Shown here in pieces: positions 33,401 to 44,385 of a DNA stretch of 64,000 nucleotides; position 1 is the stretch's first letter; the number at the start of each line of letters is the position of its first letter. The stretch is from assembly GCF_036669915.1 (NCBI RefSeq), contig NC_089318.1:13768628-13832627 (forward strand). Reading direction: 5' to 3'. This DNA comes from Pocillopora verrucosa. Its lineage: Eukaryota; Cnidaria; Anthozoa; Scleractinia; Pocilloporidae. The notes below the pieces were generated by a model. It did no database searches. It was not told the DNA's origin and saw nothing but the letters and a program-made list of their open reading frames with translations. The translations under genes and the position numbers were made by a program.

Positions 33401-34348
33401 TCTTGGAGGACTGTAGAACATTTAGTGCCATTTTACTTGCCAATGATTTTATCGTGACACAACCACACTCAAATTTTTTTCTATATGCAAAGAGATCTGA
33501 ATTTCGTTAAAGAATAGCAACGTCTATCATCCTTCATTCACTTCACAAATGATTATCATTTCAATGAGTCTTGATTGGCATGCAAATGAAAACAAAGAAA
33601 AGGTCCTTATAACTAGATACATATGTCATGCAATGATCTACGGCGCCGGGTATTATTGGATATAATTGATGTTGGTAATTACGACACGATGTCGTAAATA
33701 CCAAGGTCAATTCATCTGTAAAACAAATGAGTAATGGATCAATAAATGCAGATACACGAAAGGACTTCGACAGAAAATATCCATTAATTCGGAGTAAATA
33801 AAAACAAATCAATTGCTCATTTATTTCAGACCACCTTCCATTATGAGGCGGATTACTGGATAAATTACCAAGGATACAATCTTCCCGGAGGAGAGACTGG
33901 GTTCGACGGACAAGAATCAAAGCTACCCACCTACTGGAACACATCCTTCTCCAAGATCTGTCTCGGTATGAAGACCCACCAACAGCTCAGGTTCATTGTC
34001 ATCCACAAGCAGGCTGACTCTCTGTACTCACTGATCGCTGATGGCCAATACCGCGCCACCTCACTGGGTCGTGACGTGTGGAAAGGGTTGATTGGTTCCC
34101 AAGGCTCGTTACAAAACAACTGCGACAAAGAAGGGTTCAATGCCGTTTGTACTAGGGAGGGACATTCTAAAGCCAGAATTGGTATTGTTGGCAACAACGA
34201 GAATGGCTGTGTCACGTGCGACTCAAGGATCGGACTTGGCACAGGAGGTCGCCCTGACGATTCAAACACGTGTGGTAACGAGGCCGCGGCTAATCCAGAT
34301 AATGGAGAGAAACACATCAAAGTCATGGGATACATCTTGGTCCAATAA
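30153..34348 (+). CDS. USOMP5-like secreted matrix protein, copy 2 (PAN-EGF-EGF-fibrinogen-like)
   Basis: Six exons stay in frame: PAN/apple (30153-30430), EGF (30770-30884), calcium-type EGF (31527-31649), short cysteine exon (32384-32414), CHMGNFGCGDGGWTPV exon (32855-32981) and terminal exon (33830-34348, 172 codons plus stop). The mature part is about 400 residues, cysteine-rich and without a membrane segment, fitting an extracellular protein. The last two exons resemble a fibrinogen-related fold (GGWTPV start, CDSRIGFGTGG near the end). Related proteins are found in coral skeletal organic matrix; the molecular function is unknown. The signal-peptide exon was not found. The short exon is in frame only if the donor is GC (GACAT|GCAAGT). 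AATAAA at 34344-34349 overlaps the stop. It converges on the ZFYVE1-like pseudogene about 1.2 kb downstream. It is the best candidate for a working copy in this window. Confidence 0.75.
30770..30884 (+). CDS. EGF-like exon 1 of copy 2
   Basis: SNCVQNPCQNNATCQSGF ... YRCLCTAGFEGPFCEI has six cysteines with EGF spacing. 115 bp, the same size as in copy 1. Acceptor TTCTTTTAG, donor ATAG|GTAAAC. Confidence 0.8.
31527..31649 (+). CDS. Calcium-binding-type EGF exon of copy 2
   Basis: DINECVRELYKCSSDAFC, then NNTKGSYNCICKPGFTGNGR and ECK. The D-I-N-E-C start and the N-T-K-G-S-Y segment match calcium-binding EGF modules. 123 bp; open through the AAA codon that is TAA in copy 1. Confidence 0.8.
33830..34348 (+). 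CDS. Fibrinogen-like terminal exon of copy 2
   Basis: TTFHYEADYWINYQGYNLPG, FDGQESKLPTYWNTSFSKIC, FIVIHKQADSLYSLIADGQY, CDSRIGLGTGGRPDDSNTCG and the ending MGYILVQ. Open for 172 codons and the same length as the intact copy 3 exon, so this length is ancestral. Confidence 0.88.
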   Translation, partial: TTFHYEADYWINYQGYNLPGGETGFDGQESKLPTYWNTSFSKICLGMKTHQQLRFIVIHKQADSLYSLIADGQYRATSLGRDVWKGLIGSQGSLQNNCDKEGFNAVCTREGHSKARIGIVGNNENGCVTCDSRIGLGTGGRPDDSNTCGNEAAANPDNGEKHIKVMGYILVQ

Positions 34349-34379
34349 ATATGACTAAAAATATTATATTAAGTTAAAT

Positions 34380-35115
34380 TGTTTCTAAACAGATTTTCCT
34401 GTTTCAAGCGCAACCCCTCGGATAGGGACTTATATCTGCGCGTAACTTTAGTTTTACCCTGGATTAATCTCTGGCCATTCTTTCTATGAAGTCTACAAAG
34501 GTAAATTTGAGAGTTCAAATATTCTTTCATGTAAAACGGCATATCAAATAGCATTGAAATAGTCTGATAACAGAGTTGTCCAACTCGCTTACTGTGTCGT
34601 GGAAAATATCATTATCAGATTACTTTTTTTCTAATATTATCCCACAATTTCAGAAGGTGTAACATAAGAGGAAGAGGTGGACTGGTCAAAATCTCTCCCC
34701 CCTGCGTTTCGACTCTAATTTGTGTCATTAATATCCTTAAAAGGATCGATTTGGAAAGGAACAGTTATGCTTTGTGGCCTAAATGAAAATTAAAACGATA
34801 CTTTAATAAAGTAGACTAGTTTGTTCGTGTACTGTCTTTCGTTGCTTTCAGTGAGATGTAGATGCACAGTTCTGGACTTATCAATAACTACCTTGGACTT
34901 CCTGCTAAGATATAACAATCTTCCGTAACTAATATAATCTTGTCTCTCCACCACATCGCCCGTTTTGCATAGGTGCCCTCTTTTCCACGCTCTTTCCACT
35001 CTACAACTTTATTTACCCTTTCGGATATCACATAGAGAACAGTGTGGAGAATATGCATACTGATTTTAGGGCATAAAGGACTAACCTTGCAATAGATTGG
35101 CATACCACCCAACGG
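34380..35115 (-). repeat. USOMP5 3'-flank repeat with MITE, copy 2 version
   Basis: Matches, in reverse complement, sequence around 61.06-62.42 kb and 47.95-48.90 kb, including GTCCAACTCGCTTACTGTGT, CTCCACCACATCGCCCGTTT and the MITE block GGAGAATATGCATACTGATT. It marks the 3' boundary of the duplicated gene unit. Confidence 0.65.
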
Positions 35116-35139
35116 GATTTATTATTGATTTATTGATTC

Positions 35140-35529
35140 TGTTAAGAGAAATTACTCATTTGTGAGCATTTTCTTGCATAGTCGACAGTTTGCATGTGTT
35201 CAATTTGAGAGTCCATTGCCTCTTTGGGTTATTATTCATAGGTCTGACAGGCCCTGTGATAACCTTGTTGTTAGTTTTGATTGCTCTAAAATAAAGAGCT
35301 TTCAAAATACTCTGGTTTGGTTTAAAAGACCTCAAGCAAAGGATGCCATGAACTTAAATCACACTTGATCTCACAGCCACTGATGATGCTCTCTATCTCC
35401 ATGCAAGGCCATGAAGTAATAATTTTCATGTAAACCTCATGAAGTTGGAGTATTAGTAAAAACCTGATCATGAAGGGCCAATAAGCTGGAAGTTTCTCAT
35501 GACTGGCTTCTCACTGAAAACAAATTGAC
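35140..35529 (-). repeat. 3' untranslated region of the ZFYVE1-like gene; also found at 44.5 and 59.7 kb
   Basis: Reverse complement of 44525-44850 and of parts of 59685-60060 (AGGAAAATGCTCACCACCAA, TTCAAATTGAACACATG, ATGAGAAACTTCC). It directly follows the stop of the last FYVE exon, so I read the repeat as the 3' UTR of that gene, duplicated without the gene body elsewhere. Confidence 0.6.
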
Positions 35530-35932
35530 CTAAAGCTGTCCTTTTTTAGCAGCACACTGGTCACAAACTCTGACTGGGTGATCCCAGCCTCTTAAAGTCA
35601 CAGGTCTCCTACGTTCTGAACAGTTGCTGCAAACACCCATACCACAGGCTCGGCAGTGATGTTTGGTATCACTTACCTTGAATTCAGTTTGGCAACAATT
35701 ACAGGCTAAAATTTGACAGTCTAGTACCCAGTATCCTGGCCTTGCTGCATCTGTGATGAACCCCTTAGGGTAAACAATGGCTCTTTTTAAAACACCCACA
35801 GCGGACTGAACAACCTCTATTACAATTCTGGCAGCTACTGGTCCCAAAGGGTTTTCAGAATACAGACTTTGGACGTCTTCCGGGTGCACAATTTCTTGAG
35901 GAGATTCCTCTTCTAGAGCATCCGATAGATCA
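35530..35932 (-). pseudogene. Second FYVE finger, terminal exon
   Basis: Intact 3' exon: an acidic start, a helical segment (GPVAARIVIEVVQSAVGVL), then PGYWVLDCQILACNCC and the RHHC-like KHHCRACG motif, with eight zinc ligands in CxxC pairs, ending QCAAKKGQL. The acceptor TTTTGAACAG lies just upstream at 35933-35935. The R/K-HHC-R-CG signature defines FYVE domains. Confidence 0.8.
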
Positions 35933-36609
35933 CTGTTCAAAAGAGCACAAAATAGGTATTTAATATTGAGGAGAACTCACAATCAAGCTTAGCCCTGCAC
36001 CTCACGATCTAAGTGTTAATTCTCCCCTCTAGCTGCGACAAATTTCTCTCTAAATTGATTACAAGAGTTTGGTGGCAGGTCAAGATAAAAACATTTGGCT
36101 GATAAGTTTGATTACTCTCATTATCTACTTGCTTGATAACGTATGGATATCATAGAGAGAAGTTAAATGTTAATCACTTCTGGGAGTTAAAGTTCTGGAT
36201 TAGTGTTTTACTGTTAATTTATTTCAAATGACAACCTTCCTTTAAGTCACATGTGGGTTGAGGCTGAGCCTCCACAGTTGACGTTTTTCCAAAACAGCAA
36301 TCACACACTCTCACTTGTTACTCACCCCAGCCTCGTTCTGGTACAGGTTTCTTATTGGTTGAACATGCATCACAGCCCCACCTCCACAGGCGCGACAGTG
36401 GTGCTTAGTCTTCCCGTCGCTGAATATTTGACGGCATACCTGACAAGCCTAAAAGATAAGAAATAAGACAGAAGAAGAAGTTAGGACATTTTTTGACTAA
36501 TTTGACTTTTAAATTTGTTCCAACCAAAATTTGATGAATGGAGAGGGTAAGTTTCTCATAAATGAAGCTGTGGCACTGCGTCAATGAAGAGGTATTACAT
36601 GATATTTTG

Positions 36610-36660
36610 GTTTTATCGACTGAGTTAATAATGTAAATTGGCCACTGTAAAGGGTTTCTT
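36610..36660 (+). repeat. Fragment of Penelope terminal repeat
   Basis: GACTGAGTTAATAATGTAAA then TTGGCCACTGTAAAG resembles the segment at 44408-44443 that precedes the hammerhead motif. Here it ends before the ribozyme. It lies in an intron of the ZFYVE1-like pseudogene. Confidence 0.5.
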
Positions 36661-37591
36661 TATTTTTTTTATTCATATTTATATCTTGTTTTTTTTGTCT
36701 TTCTTTTTTTTTTTCTTCATTTTGAGCCCTAAACTTCATCGTGTATGACTACAATGTAGAGGCAGTTCACTACAAACTGAGCCAAGTTTTTTTAAACTTA
36801 CTGTTATTTCAGAATTTGCGACCCATTAATCTGGAGCCACTCTGTCTGTGATCCAGTTGGTCACTGCCTGACTGGAAGGAGTACCGAGATTGCTAACTGC
36901 GTCAGTTACATGGCTGAAATGATCCAAAAACCGTCTGGCCGCATGGCCACCATCCAGCTTCGCAAAAACTTGCTGAATACAAAAAGTGTGTTACAATAAA
37001 AGATGCAAAAGACTATTTTCTTCATGAAATGGCTGGAGCTTGTTGGTCAAAAACCTTTCATTTATTATACTTGTCCAGTTAAAACTCATAGAAAACTGAA
37101 ATATATTGTTTTGTTTCAACTTCATTCTATAAAAGGGATAGCCCACACCTTTTATTGCTTTACTGCCCTAATAACCCTCTTGGGATGTTGTGAACACTAG
37201 AAAAGTTTATCAATCACTTGCCTCCGGTTTGTGATTTACTAATTTTTCATGTGTTCTCCCAACATACTGCATGGTTATTACGCTGATAAACCAATAGGAA
37301 GTGTGTTATATTACTCAAATACAAATTAAGAGTCTGTTTCTGTAAGCAATGTCACAGATTTTCATGAATTATTGGGAAAAAAGTGGCTGGATTTATCTTC
37401 AGTAGTCGAGCATTAAACCTCACCCCAGGCCATGCATGGCGAAGCTCAGTCCGGACCATAGTCTTAACTGGGTATTTATTTCCAAACCAGTTCTGACGGC
37501 TACGATAGATTACACCACATCCTGGGCACTCCAGAACATATCTTCCGATAACAGGTTTAGTGAATCTGAGATTACAGTGAAAACTAATTGA

Positions 37592-37770
37592 ACCCTTTAC
37601 ACCCTAACATCAGCATGCATATTATTCATGTTGTTCTCTGCAAATTAAATAGTACTGGCATGGAGAATTTGTTTTAAAAGAGCTCCCTTATTGGGAGTCA
37701 TTTTGTTTCTTTGCATGACCTTGAAGAATTAGCTGCTAGTTAGTCTTAGGGGTCAAAAGGTATAAGACTT
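37592..37770. repeat. Diverged copy of the TTAACCCTTT-type MITE
   Basis: Starts AACCCTTTACACCCTAACATC and ends with GGGGTCAAAAGGTATAAG. The interior CATGCATATTATTCATGTTG is related to the 7276-7487 element, read on the other strand. Confidence 0.5.
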
Positions 37771-39754
37771 GTAAATCTGCTGACTTAAGGAATTGAATGC
37801 TGGCACATGTTTCCATAAGAACCAGACTAGTTTGGCTTCCTATAAATACAGAGTTTTATTTTTGTTGCTGAATGGAAGGTCTCAAGAAATCGACAAAAAG
37901 GTTTAACGATCACCTGTTGAGTACCTCAAACTTGTAAAAACAGTAGGATAAAGAAAACAGTTAGCTGTGTGGGTACCATCATTTTGATAAGGGTCTTTGT
38001 TCTTGCAATGATTTTCAGCTGAAGTGTTCTCGCGAAACAAAAATAAAAAAAGGAAAGAATCATCGAAAGTATGTTTGTCTCGTTGCATGAAAGTGTTGGT
38101 TCCTAGCAAGTGGGCCAGTCAAACATGATATTAAGCAGATGGTGACAATTTTTCTAGTCACACTATTCTTGAAGAAGTTTACAAAATGTAGTTTATTACT
38201 TCTTACTAGTGATCTACTGGAAGACAGACGAATAGATAGCGTCACCACTGACCATTTTTGCTTCTTTATTACGTAGAAAAAGTAGATTCAAAGTCGTCGT
38301 GGGTCCGTTCAATGGTAGATTTAATGAAACATCAGTGATTCACTCAGATGCACCTTGTGTAGTGCATGCTATGATTTGTTATTGAAAAGGTGCACGGTAA
38401 CATGGAATCCATTTTTTTTAAAGCAGAGCAAGTTAGAGGGGAGATATGAACAGATTAAAGGACACTGAACGCGTCTAGAGAAATTTGCTAATGAATTCCA
38501 GCGTTTACAAGAGGTCTTGCATGTTTTCGAGCTATTAATAGTTACGAATTCTAAATAAAATCATATTTTCCTATGTCAGGATAACGTCTCAAATAATAGA
38601 CACAACTAAATAGTAGCAACTAGTGTTGCACAGCAAATAGAGCACTCTTATCCATGCGGTCCCTGAAGTTCACGCAGTTGTCTTGAGCACCTTACACGTC
38701 CCGACGACACCTTTTTTAAAATTTAGAATGCCGCTATTTTTCTTAGAGTGATTACTAGTGTTTCCAAATTCCTAAATAATTACATAACCCGTCTGTGCTA
38801 AACTCAGATAAATTGTAACAGGAAGAGTGCGTTATGAAAATGATTACAATAGGATTCTGCTTCTAAACAGCTGATATGATAAATGATGCGACCAGATTTC
38901 AGTTGGCTTGACTGAAAGAGCAATGTGGAGAAACTCATTAAACTCGCAATACTCCCCTAGGTTATTAAAGGGCACAGATCCATCGCTAATTTCCATATGC
39001 ATATACCAGGGATACACATCAACTGGAATTGGAAGAAATTGAGAGAATTTTACAACACTTCCTTGCTCTTTAAAGCTTCACAACACTCGCGAATTTAAGT
39101 CAACATAAAGTAAATTTCAATCAGTTTGTGTAATCTTACATCAGTCACATTGTACAAATATTTCACCGGAAATATTTGTAGCAGTGAGTGTTAAGAAAAA
39201 GTATTTGTAAATCGCATTTCCACGCACTTTCTTGGGGCCTCTGTTTTGAACCAAACTTTGTTTGCATTGTCTGCTGAATGTTAATTTTCATCACCATTCT
39301 CGTCCCTATTTCAAATTTGTTCATTTTTTTGAAAAAAATTAATTTGAGAATTTTTGCATCCGACCATTTTTTTAAACCAGTCTAACTTGGGGTGATGGCT
39401 CTTTACGCCAAACATTTAAATTTTTGGCCATTTCACGGCTATCATTTAATTTTTCGGTTGCGCTAAAATATATTTATCATTAACTTTTTTTTTTAGCTTT
39501 CCTTAATGTGCCTCAGATTAAAAGCTATTTAGAACCCATGTTCTAAACGGTCTTTCAAAGCATTCGATTTCGTTGTTACTGAACATTGAGATGCTGGTCA
39601 ATAAGCGGGGTGAGTAGGTTCTTCCAAACTTTAAGCTACCGCTTGTCGAAAGCTGTTTTCCTTGAAATTACATCAATTTTTTTTGTGCGGTAGCACAGAC
39701 GTTGAACATACATGTCCAATGTAATTGAACAAATCAAGTTGGTATCGATTGTAT
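37771..39754. other. No gene recognised
   Basis: No further ZFYVE1-like exon was found here, although the gene should extend to the right on the minus strand. It ends at the start of the inverted duplication. Confidence 0.3.
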
Positions 39755-40259
39755 CAAAGATAGAGGAAAAGTGCCTGGTTTCATCATTACTTTGGGTGCA
39801 TGCGGCAACACGAGGAATAGTTTCCCTATGCTGATACTCCTCAGTAATGATAATCATATATTCAAAGTTGTTTTAAGAGATAATTGTTTACATTTATAAC
39901 AAGCCGGCCAAAACACGATCAGCAGAATATCAAATAGTTCGTCGCACGGTAGAGCGCAAATTCTCTAGGAATAAGACGCGGAAATTGACCCCAATCCTAT
40001 ATGCTGGAGTTATCACTCCTAACGGATGACCAATATAGTTTCCTGCATAAATCATCGTTCATGTCTTCCAATTTCCGTTTGATCTCCATATTATTAGTCG
40101 CGAACCTCAGGTGGCCAAGCTCTAGCTGTGAGATGATCATCTTCCGAAGAAAAAGTAATGCCCAAGTTATATGATTTTGTTCGGGAATATTTACGACCGC
40201 TTTAAGGAATGAAAAAGCAAGTCAAATTCTCAATTAAAATAAATCACCTTTTTTTCCAC

Positions 40260-40410
40260 AGTGCATCGCTTGTTATCTGACCGCTTACTACGTTGAAGGG
40301 AACCCATTAAGAAACTTTTCATATGTACGTAGAAGACCTCAAAATGGATAACTCGCTAAAATGGGTTCCCTTCAATGCAGAAAGCGGTCAGATATCAAGC
40401 GATACACTGC
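40260..40410. repeat. Foldback MITE, left-arm copy
   Basis: Ends CATCGCTTGTTATCTGACCG and the complementary CGGTCAGATATCAAGCGATA, with further pairing GAAGGGAACCCATT/AATGGGTTCCCTTC. The same element sits at 57671-57824 in the right arm, so it was present before the duplication. Confidence 0.75.
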
Positions 40411-40848
40411 GGAAGTAAGTTGACTGGTATTTTTGTTGAGAATTTGACTTATTTTTGTATTCCCTGGTGCAGTCGTTAATACTCCCATACAAACTCTTAT
40501 AATTTCGTCATGACTGTTATTTCACAACATGATCATCTTACAGCTGAAGCTTAGGCCGCCTGTATCGCAAATTGTTTTCGGATAAGATTTTTCTAATTTT
40601 CGCGATAACGTATAACTTTGTTTACCAGTAGGTCTCAGTAGGGTGATGGCTTTTATAGCTGATGGTTAAATTTTTGACTTTGTTTGACTTTTGAAGAAAC
40701 AGAGACTCCGCGAACTACCAAGAAAACAGGAGTTCGCTTCATTTGTTTATTCAGGTAGGCACTTATTTATCAAACACTAAAACAGCTTGTAGTTTCATTC
40801 AACTATTTTTCAGGAATTCACTTGTTTTACAGATCATTTTTTTTTTAG

Positions 40849-40968
40849 TTAAGTCTCCTTGTTCTTCTTCGCCATGTCAAAACGTAGGAACCTGCATCCC
40901 GAGTTTCAAATACAATTCTTACGACTGTCTCTGTGAACAAAGTTTCGCTGGAGAATATTGCGAGAAAG
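40849..40968 (+). pseudogene. EGF exon of copy 3
   Basis: VKSPCSSSPCQNVGTCIPSF ... YDCLCEQSFAGEYCEKG has six cysteines with EGF spacing and a laminin/Notch-like CEKG end. Acceptor TTTTTTAG, donor AAAG|GTAATT. Intact in itself. Confidence 0.75.
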
Positions 40969-41095
40969 GTAATTGATATGTATACTCCGGGTAAGTTGTT
41001 TTTGTAATCTATTTCTGTCAATATGCTGAATAATGGTGCGAAAATAAACTACTGGGACGCGATTTTGTGCTTTCGGCATCTTGAAGATGAATTAA

Positions 41096-41190
41096 ACTGG
41101 CGGTCGCACTTTTTAATAACACCTGTGGTACTTTGCAATATTGACATATTTATCAATGATGCAATGATCATTACAAAGTGCGATCGAGTG
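41096..41190. repeat. Small foldback MITE ending GTCGCACTTT (left arm)
   Basis: GTCGCACTTTTTAATAACAC at one end and ATTACAAAGTGCGATC at the other. The same unit, with an internal extra GTCGCACTTT, is at 52070-52193 in the right arm. Confidence 0.55.
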
Positions 41191-41968
41191 TTGATCCAGT
41201 CGATCAGTACTATCTAAATGTGTAGTCTATACTTACTATTTTGATCAATATTCAAGACCTCGATGCACTAGATTTTTTTTCAGTGCAGAAAAAGTTTTAA
41301 AGCGCTACGGATGCTTTAAAAAGGTTTACTTTTCAGAGAACCGCCAGCGTTTATTATTTTCTTCAAATATTTTGACCTCCGAAAGAAATGTTCAATCTTG
41401 CGAAGTGCAGTATTCGTTGAACTCTCTCGTCTGTCCGTAAATTTCAGTTGCCAGCATGCACAAAATACAACAAAATTGACCTAAGAATTAGGATTTAACC
41501 TCCCGTTGATGTCGTGACGGTGCGAAATGGATTACATAGAGTTGAATATAGCATAAAAAAATGTTGGGTCAAACCAAGTTTAATTGAATGAGATTCAGAA
41601 ACAGAAAACCGAAAAACTGAAATTCCATGGGTTTCAAGTGGTCAATTTTCAGTTTGCTACGTTTGAAGTCGACAAACATCATTTTGAGCACCTTCTATGA
41701 AGAAACAAAAAATTAAACAGTATTTAATAAAACAGCCTGAAACGCTTTGGTGTGAATGGAGTCTGAGAATTAAGATGTAAATGAGAAAGTGATTTAATAA
41801 ACCAACAAGATTTCTTTTTTTCTTCTAAGTCGTAAAGTCTTGCAAGGAACTGTATGAAGTCTACAGGTTGGTTTCTTTTTAAGAACGTTTCTGTTTCTTG
41901 AGCTCAAAATTTATCATATCATCATGATTCTTTCTTTATTCAATTGATGTCATCTTCACCATTCGAGT

Positions 41969-41989
41969 GCCCCCCTCCCCCTCCCCCTC
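41969..41989. repeat. (CCCCTC)n tract
   Basis: A short pyrimidine run CCCCCCTCCCCCTCCCCCTC in an intron of copy 3. Confidence 0.8.
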
Positions 41990-43143
41990 GTGTATGAATG
42001 ACAATACTCAGCGTGGAAACCCAGTTTTAAAGACATATGCAACAAAAGTTGGTGCAATGTTGTTGAAAACAAGATTTGACTCCTTTCAACACATTCTAAA
42101 GAAAAGTTTAGACGCATATTCGATCGTAAGGGAGCGAGAAAGAGAAGGCTGGCATTTTAGCGGCAGAGAAATATCTCCACATTAGAAAGCGCAAAAACCC
42201 GTTGATTTCTATACTGGGACTGGATTGATTTATTACATTAAAACGATCAAATCATTTTTTTTGATAGATCTGATGTCAGTAGACTTGTTGTCCTCGGTCT
42301 GGACTCCAAACCAGTCTCCGTCCTCTGCCACATGGGGGATATTGGATGTGGAGATTGAGGGTAGACGCCAGTTATGAAGATTGTCGGCAGAAAGGTACCT
42401 TTCATTACGTTCTGGTTTCTTTATCAATAACATACCTGAAAAAAAATTACGCGCGTCTGATTGGCTGAAAACGAATGCATTTTTCATGTAACACGAGTGC
42501 AAAGTCATAACACGAGTGCAAATTACAAATAGCGCGCGAGCTTCCAAAATTTCGTCCGTCTTGACTTTCGGTGCTACATTTTTTCATGGAAATTATGAAC
42601 AACTAACAGCATGATTTCATGTGCAGTTTAGTAATAATAAGCACGTTTAAATTTTTCAAAGACTACAAATCGCGCTCGTCCTTCAGGTTCATGTATTTTA
42701 GTTTGAAAAATTTACTCGTGCTTACACTAAATTGCACTCGAAATCATGTTGTTTCCGATACAGAACTTATTACTGAATACAGATAGTCCTGAGCTCGAAA
42801 CATTAATTGGTCTAGCGAAGACAAAATTACAGACTAATATCTGTATTTTTATGTTCTTTTTTTTTCTATTTATGAAAAAAAAATGATGCTGCTAACTTTT
42901 AGATAAACACAGGTTCAGATGACAATTCTAAGGACAGACACGACAATACCAGTTCATTTACTTTCGTTACCATAAATCTTACATAACTGATTAAAAACAC
43001 AATGACGATAATAATGATGATGATGTCAACTGACAATAGAAACAGACGTCATTTTAAAATGCGAAAAAACTAAGGGATTACTGAATTTGTCTATGTGATG
43101 AGTATCACAGAAACAATGACGGAATTATCTTAATCTTCTTCAG

Positions 43144-43662
43144 ACCACTTTTCGCTATTATGAACCTTACTGGAGTGATTATAAAGGATACAACCTTCCT
43201 GGAGGAGAGATTAGGTTCGACGGACAGGAATCAAAGGTAACCACCTACTGGAACACATCCTTCCCCAAGATCTGTCTCAGCATGAAGATCGGACATCAGC
43301 TCAGGTTCGTTGTCATCCACAAGCAAGCTGACTCTCTGTTTTCACTGATCGCTAATGGGCAATACCGCGCCACCTTACTGGGTCGTGACAAGTGGAAAGA
43401 GTTGATTGGTTCGCAAGGATCATTACAGTACAACTGCGAAAAAGAAGGGTTTAATGTCGTTTGTAGTCGGAGCGGACATTCTAAAGCCAGAATTGGTATT
43501 GTTAGCGAAAACAAGAATAGTTGTGGCTCGTGTGACTCAAGGATCGGATTTGGCACAGCAGGGTACCCTGACGCCTCAAACACGTGTGGTAACGAGGCCG
43601 TTATCAATCCAGATAATGGAGACAAACACCTAAAAGCCATGGGATACATCTTGGTACAATAA
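43144..43662 (+). pseudogene. Fibrinogen-like terminal exon of copy 3, open frame
   Basis: TTFRYYEPYWSDYKGYNLPG, FDGQESKVTTYWNTSFPKIC, FVVIHKQADSLFSLIANGQY, CDSRIGFGTAGYPDASNTCG, MGYILVQ. 519 bp, identical in length to copy 2. Assigned to the pseudogene because the preceding exon has two stops. Confidence 0.8.
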
Positions 43663-43689
43663 ATATGACTCAGTTTTCGCAAAATAAAC

Positions 43690-44340
43690 CTAATGATAAG
43701 TCTAATTGTCGGTTAGTTTTATGTCCGTGTATAACTTCTGTGTTACCCTGGATCAATCTCTAGCGATTCTTTCTATTAACTCTATATAGGTAAATTTGAG
43801 ATACCACGTTCTACATTCTATAATGTAAAACGGCATGTTAAATAGTATTCAAATATTATGATAACAGAGGTGTCCAACTCGCTTACTGTTTACAGCTTTT
43901 CACTTTTCTGTATTCCAATTGGTGGTTATAATTTCTTTTCTTTTGGTTTTTAACATCACTCTCATCAACTTAAAAGCTCAAAGCCTTTCCTTTACTATTC
44001 TTAGAATCAATTGTTCACTACAGGAATTAAGCAATTAAAAAAATCGGATAAACAAACACCTATCAAACTTTTGACCCCTTGGAGTGACAGAGCATCTAAT
44101 TTCTCTTACAATATCACCCCTGGATCAAACATTAAGGTCACCCAAATCAAGGAATTGATCACAGACCAAAGCTCTGGATTGTTAAACTAATTCTTCTCCT
44201 CGGCTCCTTAGGAAACATAGAGAACAGTATTTAGTAGAAACGATTTACAATACAGTGTGGAGAATATGCATACTGATTTTAGGGCGGAAAGGTTAACCTT
44301 GCAATAGATTGGCATCCCACCCAATGGGGGTTGTTTGCAG
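43690..44340 (-). repeat. USOMP5 3'-flank repeat, copy 3 version
   Basis: Reverse complement of parts of 61.05-61.30 and 62.33-62.47 kb, including the MITE block and GGTGTCCAACTCGCTTACTG. The similarity stops at about 44340, next to the Penelope fragment. Confidence 0.6.
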
Positions 44341-44385
44341 AGTACGGGGAAACTCATATGGCCTTCGTTTAAATAACAGACCCTT

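Larger units (their letters stand above)
35530..37565 (-). pseudogene. ZFYVE1: ZFYVE1-like (tandem FYVE zinc finger) gene fragment with disabling mutations
   Basis: Four minus-strand exons are consistent in order and phase. 37565-37424 (RYVLECPGCGVIYRSRQNWF ... TELRHAWPG) is followed by 36972-36802 (QVFAKLDGGHAARRFLDHFS). 36448 to about 36245 carries the first FYVE finger (CQVCRQIFSDGKTKHHCRAC), and 35932-35530 carries the second (CNCCQTEFKVSDTKHHCRAC ... CSNCSERRRPVTLRGWDHPV RVCDQC). The CPxCGVIYRSR region plus two C-terminal FYVE fingers points to ZFYVE1/DFCP1, which binds PI3P on endoplasmic-reticulum-associated sites in animals. Lesions: TAA at 36828-36826; loss of frame after CRACGGG near 36380; a further TAA in the restored finger after GWGE. 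The last exon is undamaged. N-terminal exons were not found upstream. Confidence 0.75.
39755..41880 (+). repeat. Left arm of large inverted duplication
   Basis: In order, the reverse complement of 58340-51225: ACTTTGGGTGCATGCGGCAA, AGAGATAATTGTTTACATTT, AGCAGAATATCAAATAGT, a foldback MITE, GTAGGTCTCAGTAGGGTG, an EGF exon, the GTCGCACTTT foldback and the short cysteine exon. The right arm is longer because it holds LINEs and a PAN region that the left arm has lost. Confidence 0.75.
40690..43662 (+). pseudogene. USOMP5-like matrix gene, copy 3
   Basis: Exons: the last part of a PAN exon (about 40697-40754, RDSANYQEN, with a 2-base length change against copy 5), EGF (40849-40968), short cysteine exon (41830-41866), GCGD exon (42268-42394) and terminal exon (43144-43662). 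There is no second EGF exon. The PAN exon is cut off by a deletion that removed about 1.1 kb relative to copy 5. In the fourth exon two codons of the GDGGWTP motif are stops (GGA to TGA, TGG to TAG). The terminal exon is fully open, as long as in copy 2, and has AATAAA over its stop. It is either a recently killed gene or one whose last exon has escaped damage by chance or conversion. Confidence 0.75.

Noticed and set aside
33931-34358. Frames overlapping the copy 2 terminal exon in other registers, on both strands
   Set aside because: They are shadows of the terminal exon. The same antisense frames occur over copy 3.
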